From positions 4,469,001 through 4,533,000 of the forward strand of contig NZ_CP133782.1 in NCBI RefSeq assembly GCF_034351645.1: 64,000 nt of DNA. The letters run 5' to 3'. Positions within the stretch are counted from its first letter, which is position 1. The number at the start of each line of letters is the position of its first letter. The notes beneath the pieces are model-generated. The model was given only the letters and a program-made list of their open reading frames with translations. It was not told the origin of the DNA and ran no database searches. The position numbers were made by a program, and so were the translations under genes. Source of the DNA: Pseudomonas sp. DC1.2 (GTDB taxonomy: Bacteria; Pseudomonadota; Gammaproteobacteria; Pseudomonadales; Pseudomonadaceae). Below, piece by piece: positions 30,791-42,322 of this stretch.

Positions 30791-32659
30791 TTAAATCCAC
30801 AACTTCTTGAAGTCCCGACCGCCGAAGATCAGGTTGACCATCGCGCGGGTCACCATGATGGCCGTGAACATCGAGGTCAGAACCCCGAGGGACATGGTCA
30901 CAGCAAAACCTTTGACCGGGCCGGTGCCCATCGCAAAGAGAATTCCGCCGACCAACAGTGTGGTCAGGTTGGCATCGAGAATCGCGGTAAACGCCCGGCC
31001 GAAGCCTTCGCTGATCGCCCGCTGCACGGTCATGCCTGCTGCAATCTCTTCACGAATTCGCGAGAAGATCAGTACGTTGGCGTCGACCGCCATCCCCATG
31101 GTCAACACGATACCGGCAATACCCGGCAACGTCAGGGTTGCCCCCAGCAGCGACATCAGCGCCAGCAACAGCACCATGTTCACGCCCAGAGCAACGGTGG
31201 CGATGATGCCAAAGAAGCGGTAGATGGCGATGATGAACAGCGAGACGAACAACATGCCCCACAGCGATGCATCGACACCCTTGGTGATGTTGTCGGCACC
31301 CAGGCTCGGACCAATGGTGCGCTCTTCAGCGAAGTACATCGGTGCAGCCAGACCACCGGCACGCAGCAACAGCGCCAGCTCGGACGACTCGCCCTGACCG
31401 TTGAGGCCGGTAATACGGAACTGAGCACCCAGCGGCGACTGGATAGTCGCCAGGCTGATGATTTTCTTCTCTTCTTTGAACGTTTGAACCGCGACGTCTT
31501 TCTCGACGCCATTGACCATTTGCTTGACGTAAGTGGTGACAGGACGCTGCTCGATGAAGATCACCGCCATGCTGCGACCAACGTTGCTGCGAGTCGCACG
31601 ACTCATCAGCTCGCCACCATGACCATCCAGACGGATGTTCACTTCTGGCGTGCCGTGCTCGCCGAAGCCAGCCTTGGCATCGGTAACCTGGTCACCCGTG
31701 ATGATCAGGCCGCGCTCGATCTGAGCGGGCGGACGCTTGCCTTCACGGAACTCAAAGGTCTCGGAAGTGGCTTTGGAAGCACCTGGGTCGGCCGCCAGAC
31801 GGAACTCAAGATTGGCCGTCTTGCCGAGGATACGCTTGGCTTCTGCGGTGTCCTGAACGCCCGGCAGCTCAACCACGATACGGTTGGCACCCTGACGCTG
31901 AACAATCGGCTCGGCAACACCCAGCTCGTTGACGCGGTTACGGACCGTGGTCAAGTTCTGCTTGATGGAATATTCACGGATTTCCGCCAGCTTCGCCGGG
32001 GTCATCGCCAGACGCAGCACCGCCTGACCATTAAGGTCGGCCGGAACAATGTCGAAATCGTTGAAGCTCTTACGGATCAGTGCACGGGCCTGTTCACGGG
32101 TCGCTTCATCACTGAAGCCTAACTGAATGGCACCGTTGAGTTGCGGCAGGCTGCGATAACGCAGACGTTCTTTGCGCAACAGGCTCTTAACGTCGCCTTC
32201 GTAAACTTTCAGGCGCGCATCAAGGGCTTTATCCATGTCCACTTCCAGCAGGAAATGCACACCACCGGACAAGTCCAGACCCAGCTTCATTGGATGTGCG
32301 CCAAGGGCACGCAGCCATTGCGGAGTCGTTTGCGCCAGGTTCAGTGCAACGACGTAGTCATCACCCAAAGCCTTGCGCACGACGTCTTTGGCCGGCAACT
32401 GATCTTCAGCTTTGGTCAGACGAATCAAACCGCCCTTGCCGTTCGCTGCCAGCGTGGCCGCCTTGACGTTGATCCCGGATTCCTTGAGCGCTGCGCTCAC
32501 ACGATCCAGATCAGCCTGATTGACTTGCAATGCAGTGCTTGCACCGCTGACCTGAATGGCCGGGTCATCAGGATAAAGATTGGGAGCGGAATAAATCAGA
32601 CCGACCGCCAGCACTGCCAGGATCAGAATGTATTTCCACAGAGGGTATTTGTTCAGCAT
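30791..32659 (-). CDS. secD: Protein translocase subunit SecD
   Basis: The larger partner of SecF, 622 residues from MLNKYPLWKYILI; a GTG one codon upstream is the only alternative. After the first membrane helix comes a large periplasmic region with LGLDLSGGVHFLLEVD and RIVVELPGVQDTAEAKRILG. The C-terminal five helices contain GMAVDANVLIFSRIREE, the proton-path region. Order yajC-secD-secF is the standard one. Confidence 0.97.
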   Translation of the reverse strand: MLNKYPLWKYILILAVLAVGLIYSAPNLYPDDPAIQVSGASTALQVNQADLDRVSAALKESGINVKAATLAANGKGGLIRLTKAEDQLPAKDVVRKALGDDYVVALNLAQTTPQWLRALGAHPMKLGLDLSGGVHFLLEVDMDKALDARLKVYEGDVKSLLRKERLRYRSLPQLNGAIQLGFSDEATREQARALIRKSFNDFDIVPADLNGQAVLRLAMTPAKLAEIREYSIKQNLTTVRNRVNELGVAEPIVQRQGANRIVVELPGVQDTAEAKRILGKTANLEFRLAADPGASKATSETFEFREGKRPPAQIERGLIITGDQVTDAKAGFGEHGTPEVNIRLDGHGGELMSRATRSNVGRSMAVIFIEQRPVTTYVKQMVNGVEKDVAVQTFKEEKKIISLATIQSPLGAQFRITGLNGQGESSELALLLRAGGLAAPMYFAEERTIGPSLGADNITKGVDASLWGMLFVSLFIIAIYRFFGIIATVALGVNMVLLLALMSLLGATLTLPGIAGIVLTMGMAVDANVLIFSRIREEIAAGMTVQRAISEGFGRAFTAILDANLTTLLVGGILFAMGTGPVKGFAVTMSLGVLTSMFTAIMVTRAMVNLIFGGRDFKKLWI

Positions 32660-32722
32660 CACGCCGCCCGCTTATGACGCGGGGCGCCTTGCGCGCCCCG
32701 TCGATTGAGTAAAAGTTGGAAC

Positions 32723-33058
32723 TTAGATCGCTTTGAGCGTGCCTTTTGGCAGCGTGGCGGCGATGGCGCCTTTTTGGAACTTCATTTCCACGGTGTCGGA
32801 AACTTCCAGAACCACGAAATCATCGGCTACTTTGGTGATTTTGCCGGCGATACCACCAGTAGTCACAACTTCGTCGCCTTTTTGCAGGCTGCCCAGCAGG
32901 TTTTTCTGCTCTTTGGCGCGCTTGGCCTGTGGACGCCAGATCATCAGGTAGAAAATGACCAGGAAGCCGACCAGGAAAATCCACTCAAAGCCGCCACCCA
33001 TTGGGCCTGCAGCAGGTGCAGCAGCGTCAGCCATGGCATTAGAGATAAAAAAGCTCAT
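32723..33058 (-). CDS. yajC: Sec translocon accessory subunit YajC
   Basis: A 111-residue single-pass protein that associates with SecDF-YidC. The membrane helix is WIFLVGFLVIFYLMIW, followed by the family motif RPQAKRAKEQKNLLGSLQKG and a soluble beta domain. It lies between tgt and secD. Confidence 0.96.
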   Translation of the reverse strand: MSFFISNAMADAAAPAAGPMGGGFEWIFLVGFLVIFYLMIWRPQAKRAKEQKNLLGSLQKGDEVVTTGGIAGKITKVADDFVVLEVSDTVEMKFQKGAIAATLPKGTLKAI

Positions 33059-33101
33059 TTAGCACTCCAGTTGCAAATATTGAATCTAGGGGTCAGAAAA
33101 C

Positions 33102-35272
<2,171 letters not shown>

Positions 35273-35338
35273 GATGGAGTTCGTCTAGCAGGGGCCGGAA
35301 GTCTAGCGGAAATAGTGAAAATAGACCACGAAACGTGA

Positions 35339-35367
35339 TTGACCAACGGTAATCTCATCTCTATACT
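35339..35367 (+). promoter_or_regulatory. Promoter of tRNA-Leu
   Basis: TTGACC (35339-35344) and TATACT (35362-35367) are spaced by exactly 17 bases, ending 13 bases before the mature tRNA 5' end. The GC-rich bases after the -10 resemble a stringent discriminator. Confidence 0.8.
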
Positions 35368-35380
35368 TCGCCGCCATTGA

Positions 35381-35465
35381 GCCCTGATGGCGGAATTGGT
35401 AGACGCGGCGGATTCAAAATCCGTTTTCGAAAGGAGTGGGAGTTCGAGTCTCCCTCGGGGCACCA
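35381..35465 (+). tRNA. tRNA-Leu (anticodon CAA)
   Basis: An 85-base class II tRNA. The acceptor GCCCTGA pairs with TCGGGGC (one G-T wobble), followed by A and the encoded CCA. The anticodon loop TTCAAAA gives CAA, decoding UUG. The D arm TGGCGGAATTGGTAGACGCG, a short variable arm stem and T arm GAGTTCGAGTCTC are recognisable. Confidence 0.96.
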
Positions 35466-35473
35466 AAATTAAG

Positions 35474-35503
35474 AAAGGCCTTGCTTTGCAAGGCCTTTTT
35501 TTC
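35474..35503 (+). terminator. Terminator of tRNA-Leu
   Basis: A 10-bp stem AAAGGCCTTG/CAAGGCCTTT with loop CTTTG, followed by a T-run. Confidence 0.88.
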
Positions 35504-35557
35504 GTCTGTAGAAAAGTAGCCATGACCGACCGATAAGACATCACAAGGATCCGCACT

Positions 35558-35887
35558 ATGGAATCGCAGCTGGAAACAGTCGCCCTTTTCGCCCTCAAGC
35601 TGGTCTACGAGACGGAAGGTCAAAGTCCGGTTTTGCGTGACGATCTGATCATGAGCGACTACCAAAAAGACGTGTTTGGCTTGCTGATTCGCAGAGGTGA
35701 TGTTGCGACTATTCAGCGTAAGGTGGATGAATGCCTGAGTTTGGCGCTGACCGCTTTAGGCGGTGTTGAGACACCACTGGGCCGCGAGCTGCATAAGTTG
35801 TCCGCCAACGTTGCCGCGGCTCAGACCCTGGAGCAACTGGCCCAACCACTCATCGCGCTCAAGGACTACCTGAAAGACGTCCAATGA
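35558..35887 (+). CDS. Small conserved protein, function unknown
   Basis: A 109-residue soluble, mostly helical protein starting MESQLETVALFALKLV. It has no signal peptide, membrane helix or cysteine. ACAAGGATCCGCACT precedes the ATG, giving a plausible ribosome site. I do not recognise a named domain. It lies alone between tRNA-Leu and a degraded MlaA-like sequence. Confidence 0.7.
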   Translation: MESQLETVALFALKLVYETEGQSPVLRDDLIMSDYQKDVFGLLIRRGDVATIQRKVDECLSLALTALGGVETPLGRELHKLSANVAAAQTLEQLAQPLIALKDYLKDVQ

Positions 35888-35943
35888 GCGCCGCTGAAAT
35901 TGACGGTCTGCGCTCATAGATAGATAAGGGGCCAGCGTCGACC

Positions 35944-36163
35944 AAGCCCGCAGAACAGCTATCTCTAACTGCGGACTTTTTCCAGCAGGGTGTGCATAAC
36001 TGCGTCGCGGACTTTGGCGAACCCAAGGTGTTCATCAACGATCTGTTGCACGCACCACCCACTGCGCTCCGTCAACACCTTGGAGCGCTTTGCACTCAAC
36101 ACCACGGTCGGCGTGGTGGGTTTGATCGACGTCTCCAGCATGGCCAGCATCGCGCGTCATGAC
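35944..36163 (+). pseudogene. Remnant of an MlaA/VacJ-family gene, frameshifted
   Basis: Two forward frames together recreate the central part of MlaA (VacJ), the outer-membrane lipoprotein that removes misplaced phospholipids. Frame one (35971-36081) reads FFQQGVHNCVADFGEPKVFI then NDLLHAPP. A one-base shift at about 36078-36081 continues as LERFALNTTVGVVGLIDVSS then MASIARHD. This matches the MlaA pattern of GVxN, EPxVxxNxxLQ, RFxxNTTxG and GxIDVAxMA. The first frame meets a TAG at 35917-35919 and has no start or signal peptide, and similarity ends after RHD. About 65 of the usual 230-250 residues remain. Confidence 0.6.
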
Positions 36164-36451
36164 GCCGAGAGAAAGCAAGGCAAACCACAGAAAACCACCC
36201 AGCAATGCAAAGGAGAACCGGCCGCTGGGTTCTGAAATCGATAGCTTGGTGTCGCCGCAAGGTGTGAAGCGACAGGGGCTGAACGCTTTGCGGTGTCGGG
36301 ACATAAAACGGCGCTCGTTGAACAACAATCGCCAATGGGTACTCACATTTTGAGTTTTTCCCGCGCTTGAATATCCTTACACGCTGCGGCGTAACTTCGA
36401 CATCGACTGCGCTATCATCGCCGGCCTCTGCGCCAAGAACTTTGAATCCGC
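36164..36451. other. Short gap with no assigned gene
   Basis: Between the MlaA remnant and the phosphatase gene. The minus strand has an ORF whose part at about 36180-36300 would encode MSRHRKAFSPCRFTPCGDT and a hydrophobic stretch GRFSFALLGGFLWFALLSLG. It then runs into the MlaA remnant in an unlikely frame. It may be a second gene fragment or chance. Confidence 0.3.
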
Positions 36452-38374
36452 ATGCCTGCTGCCCTGCCATTGCCCGACGACTGCACCCCGCTGCCAGCGG
36501 TCCTTGTAGGGCCGCTGTTACGGCGGCTTGAACCGAAGCGCCTGGTGATGTGGCTGGTAGGGTCGAGGGCGCTGTCGCTGACGTTACGTCTGCAAGGTGT
36601 GGGCGACATCGCGCTGAATGCCGAGCACTGCACGGTGATTGCGGTCGGCCGGCACGCCTTTGTGCATTTGATCGACGTGCCGCTGTTGGACGCGCTGCCC
36701 TGCGACACGCTGATCGAGTACGACCTGTTGCTTGATAACGTGGAGTCTGGCATCGCCGATTGGGCGCCCCATATGCTCTACGGCAACGCCCACGCGCCGA
36801 ACTTTGTACTGCGTGAACAGATCGATCAACTGCTGCACGGTTCCTGCCGTAAGCCCCACCATCCGGCGGCCGATGGTTTGCTCTGTGTTGATCGCTTGCT
36901 CGCTGAAGAGTCCGACGCGCAACAGCGACCGGCACTGTTAATGATGAGCGGCGATCAGGTGTACGCCGACGACGTGGCGGGGCCAATGCTGCGGGCCATA
37001 CATGCCTTGATCAAACGCCTGGGGTTGTTCGACGAACACCTCAACGGCGCGGTGGTCAGCGACAGCGCAACACTCTACGACCACCCGGCCAGTTACTACC
37101 ACCGTGCAGATTTGCTACCGGAGCTTGAGAGCAACGAAACACTGCGCGAGCGATTTTTCGGCGGTGTGCGTAAGCCTATTTTCACCAGCAGCAGTGCCGA
37201 CAACCATCTGGTAACGTTCGCCGAAGTCATGGCCATGTACCTGCTGGTCTGGTCGCCGACCCCCTGGACGCTGATTGCGCCTCAACCACCGGCGCTGAAG
37301 CCAACTGAACTTGCGCGCTACACCCTTGAACAGACCCGTATCGATGACTTCAAAAGCGGTCTGGGTGGCAGTGCACGGGCCATGGCGCATCTGCCGTGCC
37401 TGATGATTTTCGACGACCACGACATTACCGATGACTGGAACCTTAGCGCGCAGTGGGAGGAAACGGCCTACGGTCACCCGCTCTCCAAGCGCATCATCGG
37501 TAACGCGCTGCTTGCCTACCTGCTCTGCCAAGGCTGGGGAAATAACCCGGACGCGTTCAGTGGATTGCTGGAAAAAATCCGTGTTTTGAGCAACACCGGG
37601 CCAGACCACTGCCTCGACAGTGCCGTCCAGGACGATGTGATCGACACCCTGCTGAGTTTTCAGAACTGGCACTACGTGCTGCCGACCTCGCCTGCCCTGG
37701 TGGTGCTCGACACCCGCACCCGACGCTGGCGCAGCGAGATGAACCTAAAACAACCGTCCGGCCTGATGGACTGGGAGGCCCTTAGCGAACTGCAACAGCA
37801 ACTTCTGGATCACCCGTCGGCGATCATCGTATCGCCGGCACCGATCTTCGGCGTCAAACTGATCGAAGCGGTACAAAAAGTATTCAGTTGGTGCGGTTAT
37901 CCACTGCTGGTAGACGCTGAAAACTGGATGGCCCATCGCGGGGCGGCCCAGGTAATCCTGAACATTTTCCGACACTCGCGCACACCCGGTAACTACGTGG
38001 TGCTGTCAGGCGACGTGCATTATTCCTTCGTTTACGAAGTGCTGATCCGACATCGCAAGGCCGACCCGCACATTTGGCAGATCACCAGCAGCGGTATCAA
38101 AAACGAATTCCCGCGCGCCTTGCTTGCAGGGTTCGACCGCCTCAACCGCTGGCTTTATTCGCCGCGCTCGCCGCTCAACTGGCTGACCAAGAGGCGGCGG
38201 ATGCGTATTGTTCCGTATACCCCCGAACATGCCCAGGCAGGTGAGCGGCTGTGGAACTCGGCGGGCATCGGACACGTCTTTTTCAATGACCAGGGCCAGC
38301 CGCAGGAAATCTATCAGCACAACGCCAACGGCTCGCCGAAAACGCGCATGGTTGCACCGCAACATGATGACTGA
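36452..38374 (+). CDS. PhoD-like metallophosphatase family protein
   Basis: A 640-residue protein with the metal-binding signatures of alkaline phosphatase D-like enzymes: LMMSGDQVYADDVAG, CLMIFDDHDITDDWNLS and VVLSGDVHYSFVYEV. It has no visible Tat or Sec signal, unlike secreted PhoD, so a cytoplasmic location is likely. The N-terminal 130 residues form a separate beta-rich domain. There is no clear Shine-Dalgarno before the ATG. The substrate is unknown. Confidence 0.8.
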   Translation: MPAALPLPDDCTPLPAVLVGPLLRRLEPKRLVMWLVGSRALSLTLRLQGVGDIALNAEHCTVIAVGRHAFVHLIDVPLLDALPCDTLIEYDLLLDNVESGIADWAPHMLYGNAHAPNFVLREQIDQLLHGSCRKPHHPAADGLLCVDRLLAEESDAQQRPALLMMSGDQVYADDVAGPMLRAIHALIKRLGLFDEHLNGAVVSDSATLYDHPASYYHRADLLPELESNETLRERFFGGVRKPIFTSSSADNHLVTFAEVMAMYLLVWSPTPWTLIAPQPPALKPTELARYTLEQTRIDDFKSGLGGSARAMAHLPCLMIFDDHDITDDWNLSAQWEETAYGHPLSKRIIGNALLAYLLCQGWGNNPDAFSGLLEKIRVLSNTGPDHCLDSAVQDDVIDTLLSFQNWHYVLPTSPALVVLDTRTRRWRSEMNLKQPSGLMDWEALSELQQQLLDHPSAIIVSPAPIFGVKLIEAVQKVFSWCGYPLLVDAENWMAHRGAAQVILNIFRHSRTPGNYVVLSGDVHYSFVYEVLIRHRKADPHIWQITSSGIKNEFPRALLAGFDRLNRWLYSPRSPLNWLTKRRRMRIVPYTPEHAQAGERLWNSAGIGHVFFNDQGQPQEIYQHNANGSPKTRMVAPQHDD

Positions 38375-38435
38375 CGCTCAGCCGGTGTGCTGCTAATCCT
38401 GGCCCACGTCAACGACCCGCTTAGCAAGGATGTGT

Positions 38436-38867
38436 ATGTTTGTACGGAGCACGTTGGTTCCTGAGTTGATGGTTACCGATATTCTGAAAAGTCTGCATTT
38501 CTGGACGGCACTGATCGGTTTCAACATCGCTTACGAGCGCCCTGAAGAGGGATTTGCCTACCTTGATCAAAACGGCGCTCAACTCATGCTTGAGCAATAC
38601 AACTCGAACATAGGCCAATGGCTGACGGCTAAGCTGGAGGCACCGTTTGGCCGAGGTATCAACTTTCAGATCACAGTCGATTCAGTCGAACCAATCCTCC
38701 ATCGGCTGGCCGAAGCTGAATGGCCGCTGTATCGCTCCAGTGCTGATGCCTGGTATCGCGCGGGCGCGGTGGAGGTCGGGCAGCGTGAGTTTTTGGTGAA
38801 AGACCCGGACGGTTATCTGGTTCGGTTGGTGGAAAGCCTGGGGGAACGACCTTGTTTGAGCACATAG
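38436..38867 (+). CDS. VOC-family (glyoxalase/bleomycin-resistance fold) protein
   Basis: A 143-residue protein from MFVRSTLVPELMV. This ATG has AAGGA six bases upstream, while the ATG two codons earlier abuts it. Two beta-alpha-beta-beta-beta modules are visible: PELMVTDILKSLHFWTALIG and the C-terminal FLVKDPDGYLVRLVESLG. This is the arrangement of bleomycin-binding proteins, but drug binding is not established. Its end overlaps the DedA gene by 16 bases. Confidence 0.82.
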   Translation: MFVRSTLVPELMVTDILKSLHFWTALIGFNIAYERPEEGFAYLDQNGAQLMLEQYNSNIGQWLTAKLEAPFGRGINFQITVDSVEPILHRLAEAEWPLYRSSADAWYRAGAVEVGQREFLVKDPDGYLVRLVESLGERPCLST

Positions 38868-39436
38868 ACTTCAATTATTTACTCGCAACCTACGGCTATT
38901 GGGCGGTGTTCTTTGGCTGCCTGTTGGAAGGCGAAACCATCCTCATACTGGCGGGCATGGCGGCGCACCAACACCTGCTGCACCTGTGGACGGTGATTGC
39001 CTGGGCCAGCCTGGGTGGAATGCTGGGGGATCAGTTGTTGTTCTGGGTCGGACGTTACTTCGGCGCACGGCTGTTACCGCGCTTACAACGCAAACAAGCG
39101 GCCATCGACCGCGTGACCGGACTAATCCAGCGCTACCCGTCAATCTCGGTCTTTGCCGTGCGCTTTCTGTACGGCATGCGCCTGGTGGGGCCGGTGGTAA
39201 TCGGCGCCAGCGGCCTGTCGCCGCTACGGTTCAGTCTATTGAACGCGCTGGGGGCGGTGGTCTGGGCCACGATATTCGCCAGCGCCGGTTACTGGGCCGG
39301 GCTTGCGCTGGAGGGCTTGTTGGGAAATCTCAAACCTTACCGATTGCCGATTGCCCTCGGGGTTTTGGTGCTCGGCGCGATGATTGCGCTGATTCGGCAC
39401 TGGCGGGCGAAAAAGAAAGCGCGTCATGCTGAGTAA
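38852..39436 (+). CDS. DedA-family membrane protein
   Basis: A 194-residue inner-membrane protein starting at TTG (FEHIDFNYLLATYGYW), preceded by GGGGGA. Family features are present: FFGCLLEGETILILAG, GGMLGDQLLFWVGRYFGARL and RFLYGMRLVGPVVIGASG, with the conserved Glu and the amphipathic Gly/Arg segments. DedA proteins are undecaprenyl- or phospholipid-flipping scramblases needed for envelope homeostasis. The initiation inside the VOC gene suggests coupling. Confidence 0.85.
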   Translation: MFEHIDFNYLLATYGYWAVFFGCLLEGETILILAGMAAHQHLLHLWTVIAWASLGGMLGDQLLFWVGRYFGARLLPRLQRKQAAIDRVTGLIQRYPSISVFAVRFLYGMRLVGPVVIGASGLSPLRFSLLNALGAVVWATIFASAGYWAGLALEGLLGNLKPYRLPIALGVLVLGAMIALIRHWRAKKKARHAE

Positions 39437-39504
39437 GTGGCTCAGCGACGATGTGCGCAGGCATCACTGCTGAGCCCCTTCACGCTGATGCCGATCGGCC
39501 TCTG

Positions 39505-40680
39505 TCAGACCGTGCTCAACGACCGGCAAATGCCTCTGACAATCATCTCCACCTCCCGCTCATCAATCGTCAGCGGCGGCAGCAGACGAATGGTTTTGCC
39601 ACGTGTGACGTTGATGAGCAAGCCGTGATCCCGCGCGGTGATGAGGGTCAAGTCGCGGATCGGCTGCTTGAGTTCGATACCGATCATCAAACCCTGTCCA
39701 CGAATCGCCAGCACGTTCGGATGACCGGCCAGTTCGATGCACAACCTGGCGAGCAACAGCGCCCCCTGGACACTGGCGTTTTTCAGCAGGCCTTGTTCCT
39801 CAATGATCTCCAGCACCGTGCAACCGACCCGACAGGCCAATGGATTACCACCAAACGTGCTGCCATGGCTGCCGGGGGTAAACAGCTCGCTGGCTTTGCC
39901 CCTGGCCAGACAGGCGCCAATGGGGATGCCGTTGCCAAGACCTTTGGCCAAGGTCATGACGTCTGGAACGATGCCTTCGTGCTGAAAGGCAAACCATTGA
40001 CCGGTACGGCCGATGCCGGTCTGAATTTCGTCGAGCATCAACAGCCAAGCGTGCCGGTTGCAGAGCTCGCGCAGTGCTCTTAGGTAACCGGGTGGTGCCA
40101 GTTGCACACCGCTTTCACCCTGAATCGGCTCCATCAGAATCGCCACAATCCTCTGGCCGTGGGCTTGCCGGACCTTGTCCAGCGCCGCGAGATCGCCAAA
40201 CGGTACTTTGACGACCCCCCCCGGCAGCTCACTGAACCCCAGACGGACCGCAGGGCCATCACTGGCCGACAAGGTTCCCAGCGTGCGACCGTGAAAGGCG
40301 TTTTCCATCACCACCACCAGCGGCTGCTCAATGCCTTTGTGCCAGCCGTAAAGCCGCGCCAGTTTCAAGGCTGTCTCGTTGGCTTCAGCACCAGAGTTGT
40401 TGAAAAACGCACGATCCATGCCCGACAGTTGCGTCAACTTCTGCGCAAGCTGCTGTTGCCAGTCGATGCTGTAGAGGTTGGACGTGTGCAGTAACAGCGC
40501 CGCCTGCTCGCTGATGGCGGCGACAATTTTGGGGTGAGAGTGGCCGACGTTGGTCACGGCCACACCGGCCACGGCATCCAGGTACTCGCGACCCGCCTGG
40601 TCCCAAAGGCGAGTGCCCAGGCCTTTCTTGAAACTCAACGCCAAGGGTTGGTAAGTGCTCATCAGGCAGGCGGCGGTCAT
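39505..40680 (-). CDS. Aspartate aminotransferase family (ArgD-like) PLP enzyme
   Basis: A 391-residue class III aminotransferase starting at [13 protein letters not shown]. This start has GGAG ten bases upstream; the ATGs before and after it lack one. The PLP lysine is in [12 protein letters not shown], preceded by [13 protein letters not shown]. Similarity is to acetylornithine/succinylornithine transaminases. A dedicated argD is expected elsewhere, so this is probably a paralogue of uncertain substrate. It is divergent from a LysR gene that may regulate it. Confidence 0.85.
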   Translation of the reverse strand: MTAACLMSTYQPLALSFKKGLGTRLWDQAGREYLDAVAGVAVTNVGHSHPKIVAAISEQAALLLHTSNLYSIDWQQQLAQKLTQLSGMDRAFFNNSGAEANETALKLARLYGWHKGIEQPLVVVMENAFHGRTLGTLSASDGPAVRLGFSELPGGVVKVPFGDLAALDKVRQAHGQRIVAILMEPIQGESGVQLAPPGYLRALRELCNRHAWLLMLDEIQTGIGRTGQWFAFQHEGIVPDVMTLAKGLGNGIPIGACLARGKASELFTPGSHGSTFGGNPLACRVGCTVLEIIEEQGLLKNASVQGALLLARLCIELAGHPNVLAIRGQGLMIGIELKQPIRDLTLITARDHGLLINVTRGKTIRLLPPLTIDEREVEMIVRGICRSLSTV

Positions 40681-40782
40681 GACATCAAGCTCCATCAATA
40701 GTCAGTGTTTTTGCAGTATGGTTAGCCACCTGAACTGGATAAACAGCGCAACACTTCAATCATTTAAAAGCAGAGCTTGATA

Positions 40783-41697
40783 ATGGACTTGTTCCAGGCA
40801 ATGACTGTGTACGTCAGAGTGGTGGAAGCCGGCAGCATGACCGCCGCCGCGCTGCAATGCGAAATGTCCACCACCATGGTGGGCAATCACCTGCGGGCCT
40901 TGGAGCAACGCCTCGGGGTACGGCTGCTCAACCGCACCACCCGGCGTCAGCGATTGACCGAATTCGGCACCGCCTACTACCAGCGATGCCTTGAAGTGCT
41001 GGGGTTGGTGGCCGATTCCGAACGTCTGGCCGAACAGGCGCTGGACGAGCCCAGCGGCACGTTGCGCATCACCGCACCCTTGACCTTTGGCACTGAGCGC
41101 CTAGCACCGGCGCTGAGCGAATTTGCCTTGTGCTGTGCGCAGGTCAAGCTGGATGTGGTGCTCACAAACCGGCGTCCGGATCTGATGGAATACGGCTTCG
41201 ACGTCGCGTTTCGCCTCGGCAATCTGGAAGAGTCCAACCTGATTGCCCGCCCACTCATCGACTACACGCTGACGATGTGTGCGTCGAAGGAATACCTCGC
41301 ACGCCGAGGAACACCGGACAACCCCCATGACCTTCAACAGCACGACTGCCTGGCCTTTGCCTATCCTGAGGGTGATGACTGGCATTCGGTAGGCAAAAAT
41401 TGGCGTCTGCGCGGGCCCGAAGGCGAGGTCACTGTCGCAGTGAGCGGTCCGATGCTGATCAACAGTTCGGCGGGTTTGCATCAAGCGGCGCGAACCGGAA
41501 TGGGCATCGTCATGGTGCCCGACGCGCTGGTGGAGCAAGACCTCAAGGACGGAAAACTGGTGGCATTGATGCAGGATTACCAACTGCCGAGCCGACCAAT
41601 GAACCTGGTGTACGCCCAGGATCGCTATCGTTTGCCGAAGTTGCGCAGCTTCGTCGACTTCGCCCTGCAGAGGTGGGGCAAGCACTCGTTGGGGTAA
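40783..41697 (+). CDS. LysR-family transcription regulator
   Basis: A 304-residue regulator starting MDLFQAMTVYVRVVEAG. The helix-turn-helix is SMTAAALQCEMSTTMVGNHL, followed by the effector domain (LRITAPLTFGTERLAP onward) of the CrgA/AaeR-like class. It is divergent from the ArgD-like gene with about 100 bases between, the usual arrangement for control of the neighbour. Confidence 0.88.
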   Translation: MDLFQAMTVYVRVVEAGSMTAAALQCEMSTTMVGNHLRALEQRLGVRLLNRTTRRQRLTEFGTAYYQRCLEVLGLVADSERLAEQALDEPSGTLRITAPLTFGTERLAPALSEFALCCAQVKLDVVLTNRRPDLMEYGFDVAFRLGNLEESNLIARPLIDYTLTMCASKEYLARRGTPDNPHDLQQHDCLAFAYPEGDDWHSVGKNWRLRGPEGEVTVAVSGPMLINSSAGLHQAARTGMGIVMVPDALVEQDLKDGKLVALMQDYQLPSRPMNLVYAQDRYRLPKLRSFVDFALQRWGKHSLG

Positions 41698-41812
41698 AAC
41701 GTCTTCGACTAATCTCCTCCACCGGCGTGCGACATCGATACCCGCTTGGCAGGGACACTGCGACGTATTCGATAGACCATCCACTCACTGACCAAACCGC
41801 CAAGGAAAGCCA

Positions 41813-42307
41813 ATGCAGCCAATCCCCCTGTATCGCCAGGCAACAACAAACGACCTTCTCGCCGTTTGCGAACTGGGCCAGCAGCTCAACAGTCTTCACC
41901 ATCAAGAGCGGCCGGACATCTATGCGCCGGCCACCGAAGATTTCGCGCGAGACAGCATGCACTGGCAGCCGTGCATCAACGGTGAGCGCCAAGTCACGTT
42001 TATCGCTGAACAAGCTGGCAGAGCGGTCGGGTTCGTCACCGTGCAAGTCACACAGATCAACAGCCCCCTGATGCAACCCCAGCGCGTCGGCCGAGTCGGG
42101 TCGGTGTGCGTTAACGACAGCGCTCGCGGCCAAGGTATTGGCCGGGCATTGATGTCACTTGCTCAAACCTGGGCCATCGAACAAGGCGCCACGGATCTGC
42201 GACTGACGGTGTGGGCATTCAACGCCACGGCGCTTAGGTTGTACGAAGAATTGGGCTATGAAATGCGCGCCCTCGAAATGGGCAAACGCCTGGATCAGTT
42301 GCCCTGA
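41813..42307 (+). CDS. GNAT-family N-acetyltransferase
   Basis: A 164-residue acetyltransferase. The acetyl-CoA loop is VNDSARGQGIGRALM (R/Q-x-x-G-x-G/A) and the C-terminal LYEELGYEMRALEMGK is typical. AAGGAAAGCC precedes the ATG. The substrate is unknown. Confidence 0.85.
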   Translation: MQPIPLYRQATTNDLLAVCELGQQLNSLHHQERPDIYAPATEDFARDSMHWQPCINGERQVTFIAEQAGRAVGFVTVQVTQINSPLMQPQRVGRVGSVCVNDSARGQGIGRALMSLAQTWAIEQGATDLRLTVWAFNATALRLYEELGYEMRALEMGKRLDQLP

Positions 42308-42322
42308 TCGCAGTGCTCGCAG

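Noticed and set aside
35381..35465. tRNA-Leu as a phage or island attachment site
   Set aside because: No integrase gene and no direct repeat of the tRNA 3' end seen nearby; the downstream terminator and gene look native.
35965..36346. Minus-strand ORFs over the MlaA remnant
   Set aside because: The forward frames give recognisable MlaA motifs here, so the reverse ORFs over 35965-36163 are shadows; only the hydrophobic segment at about 36180-36300 remains unexplained.
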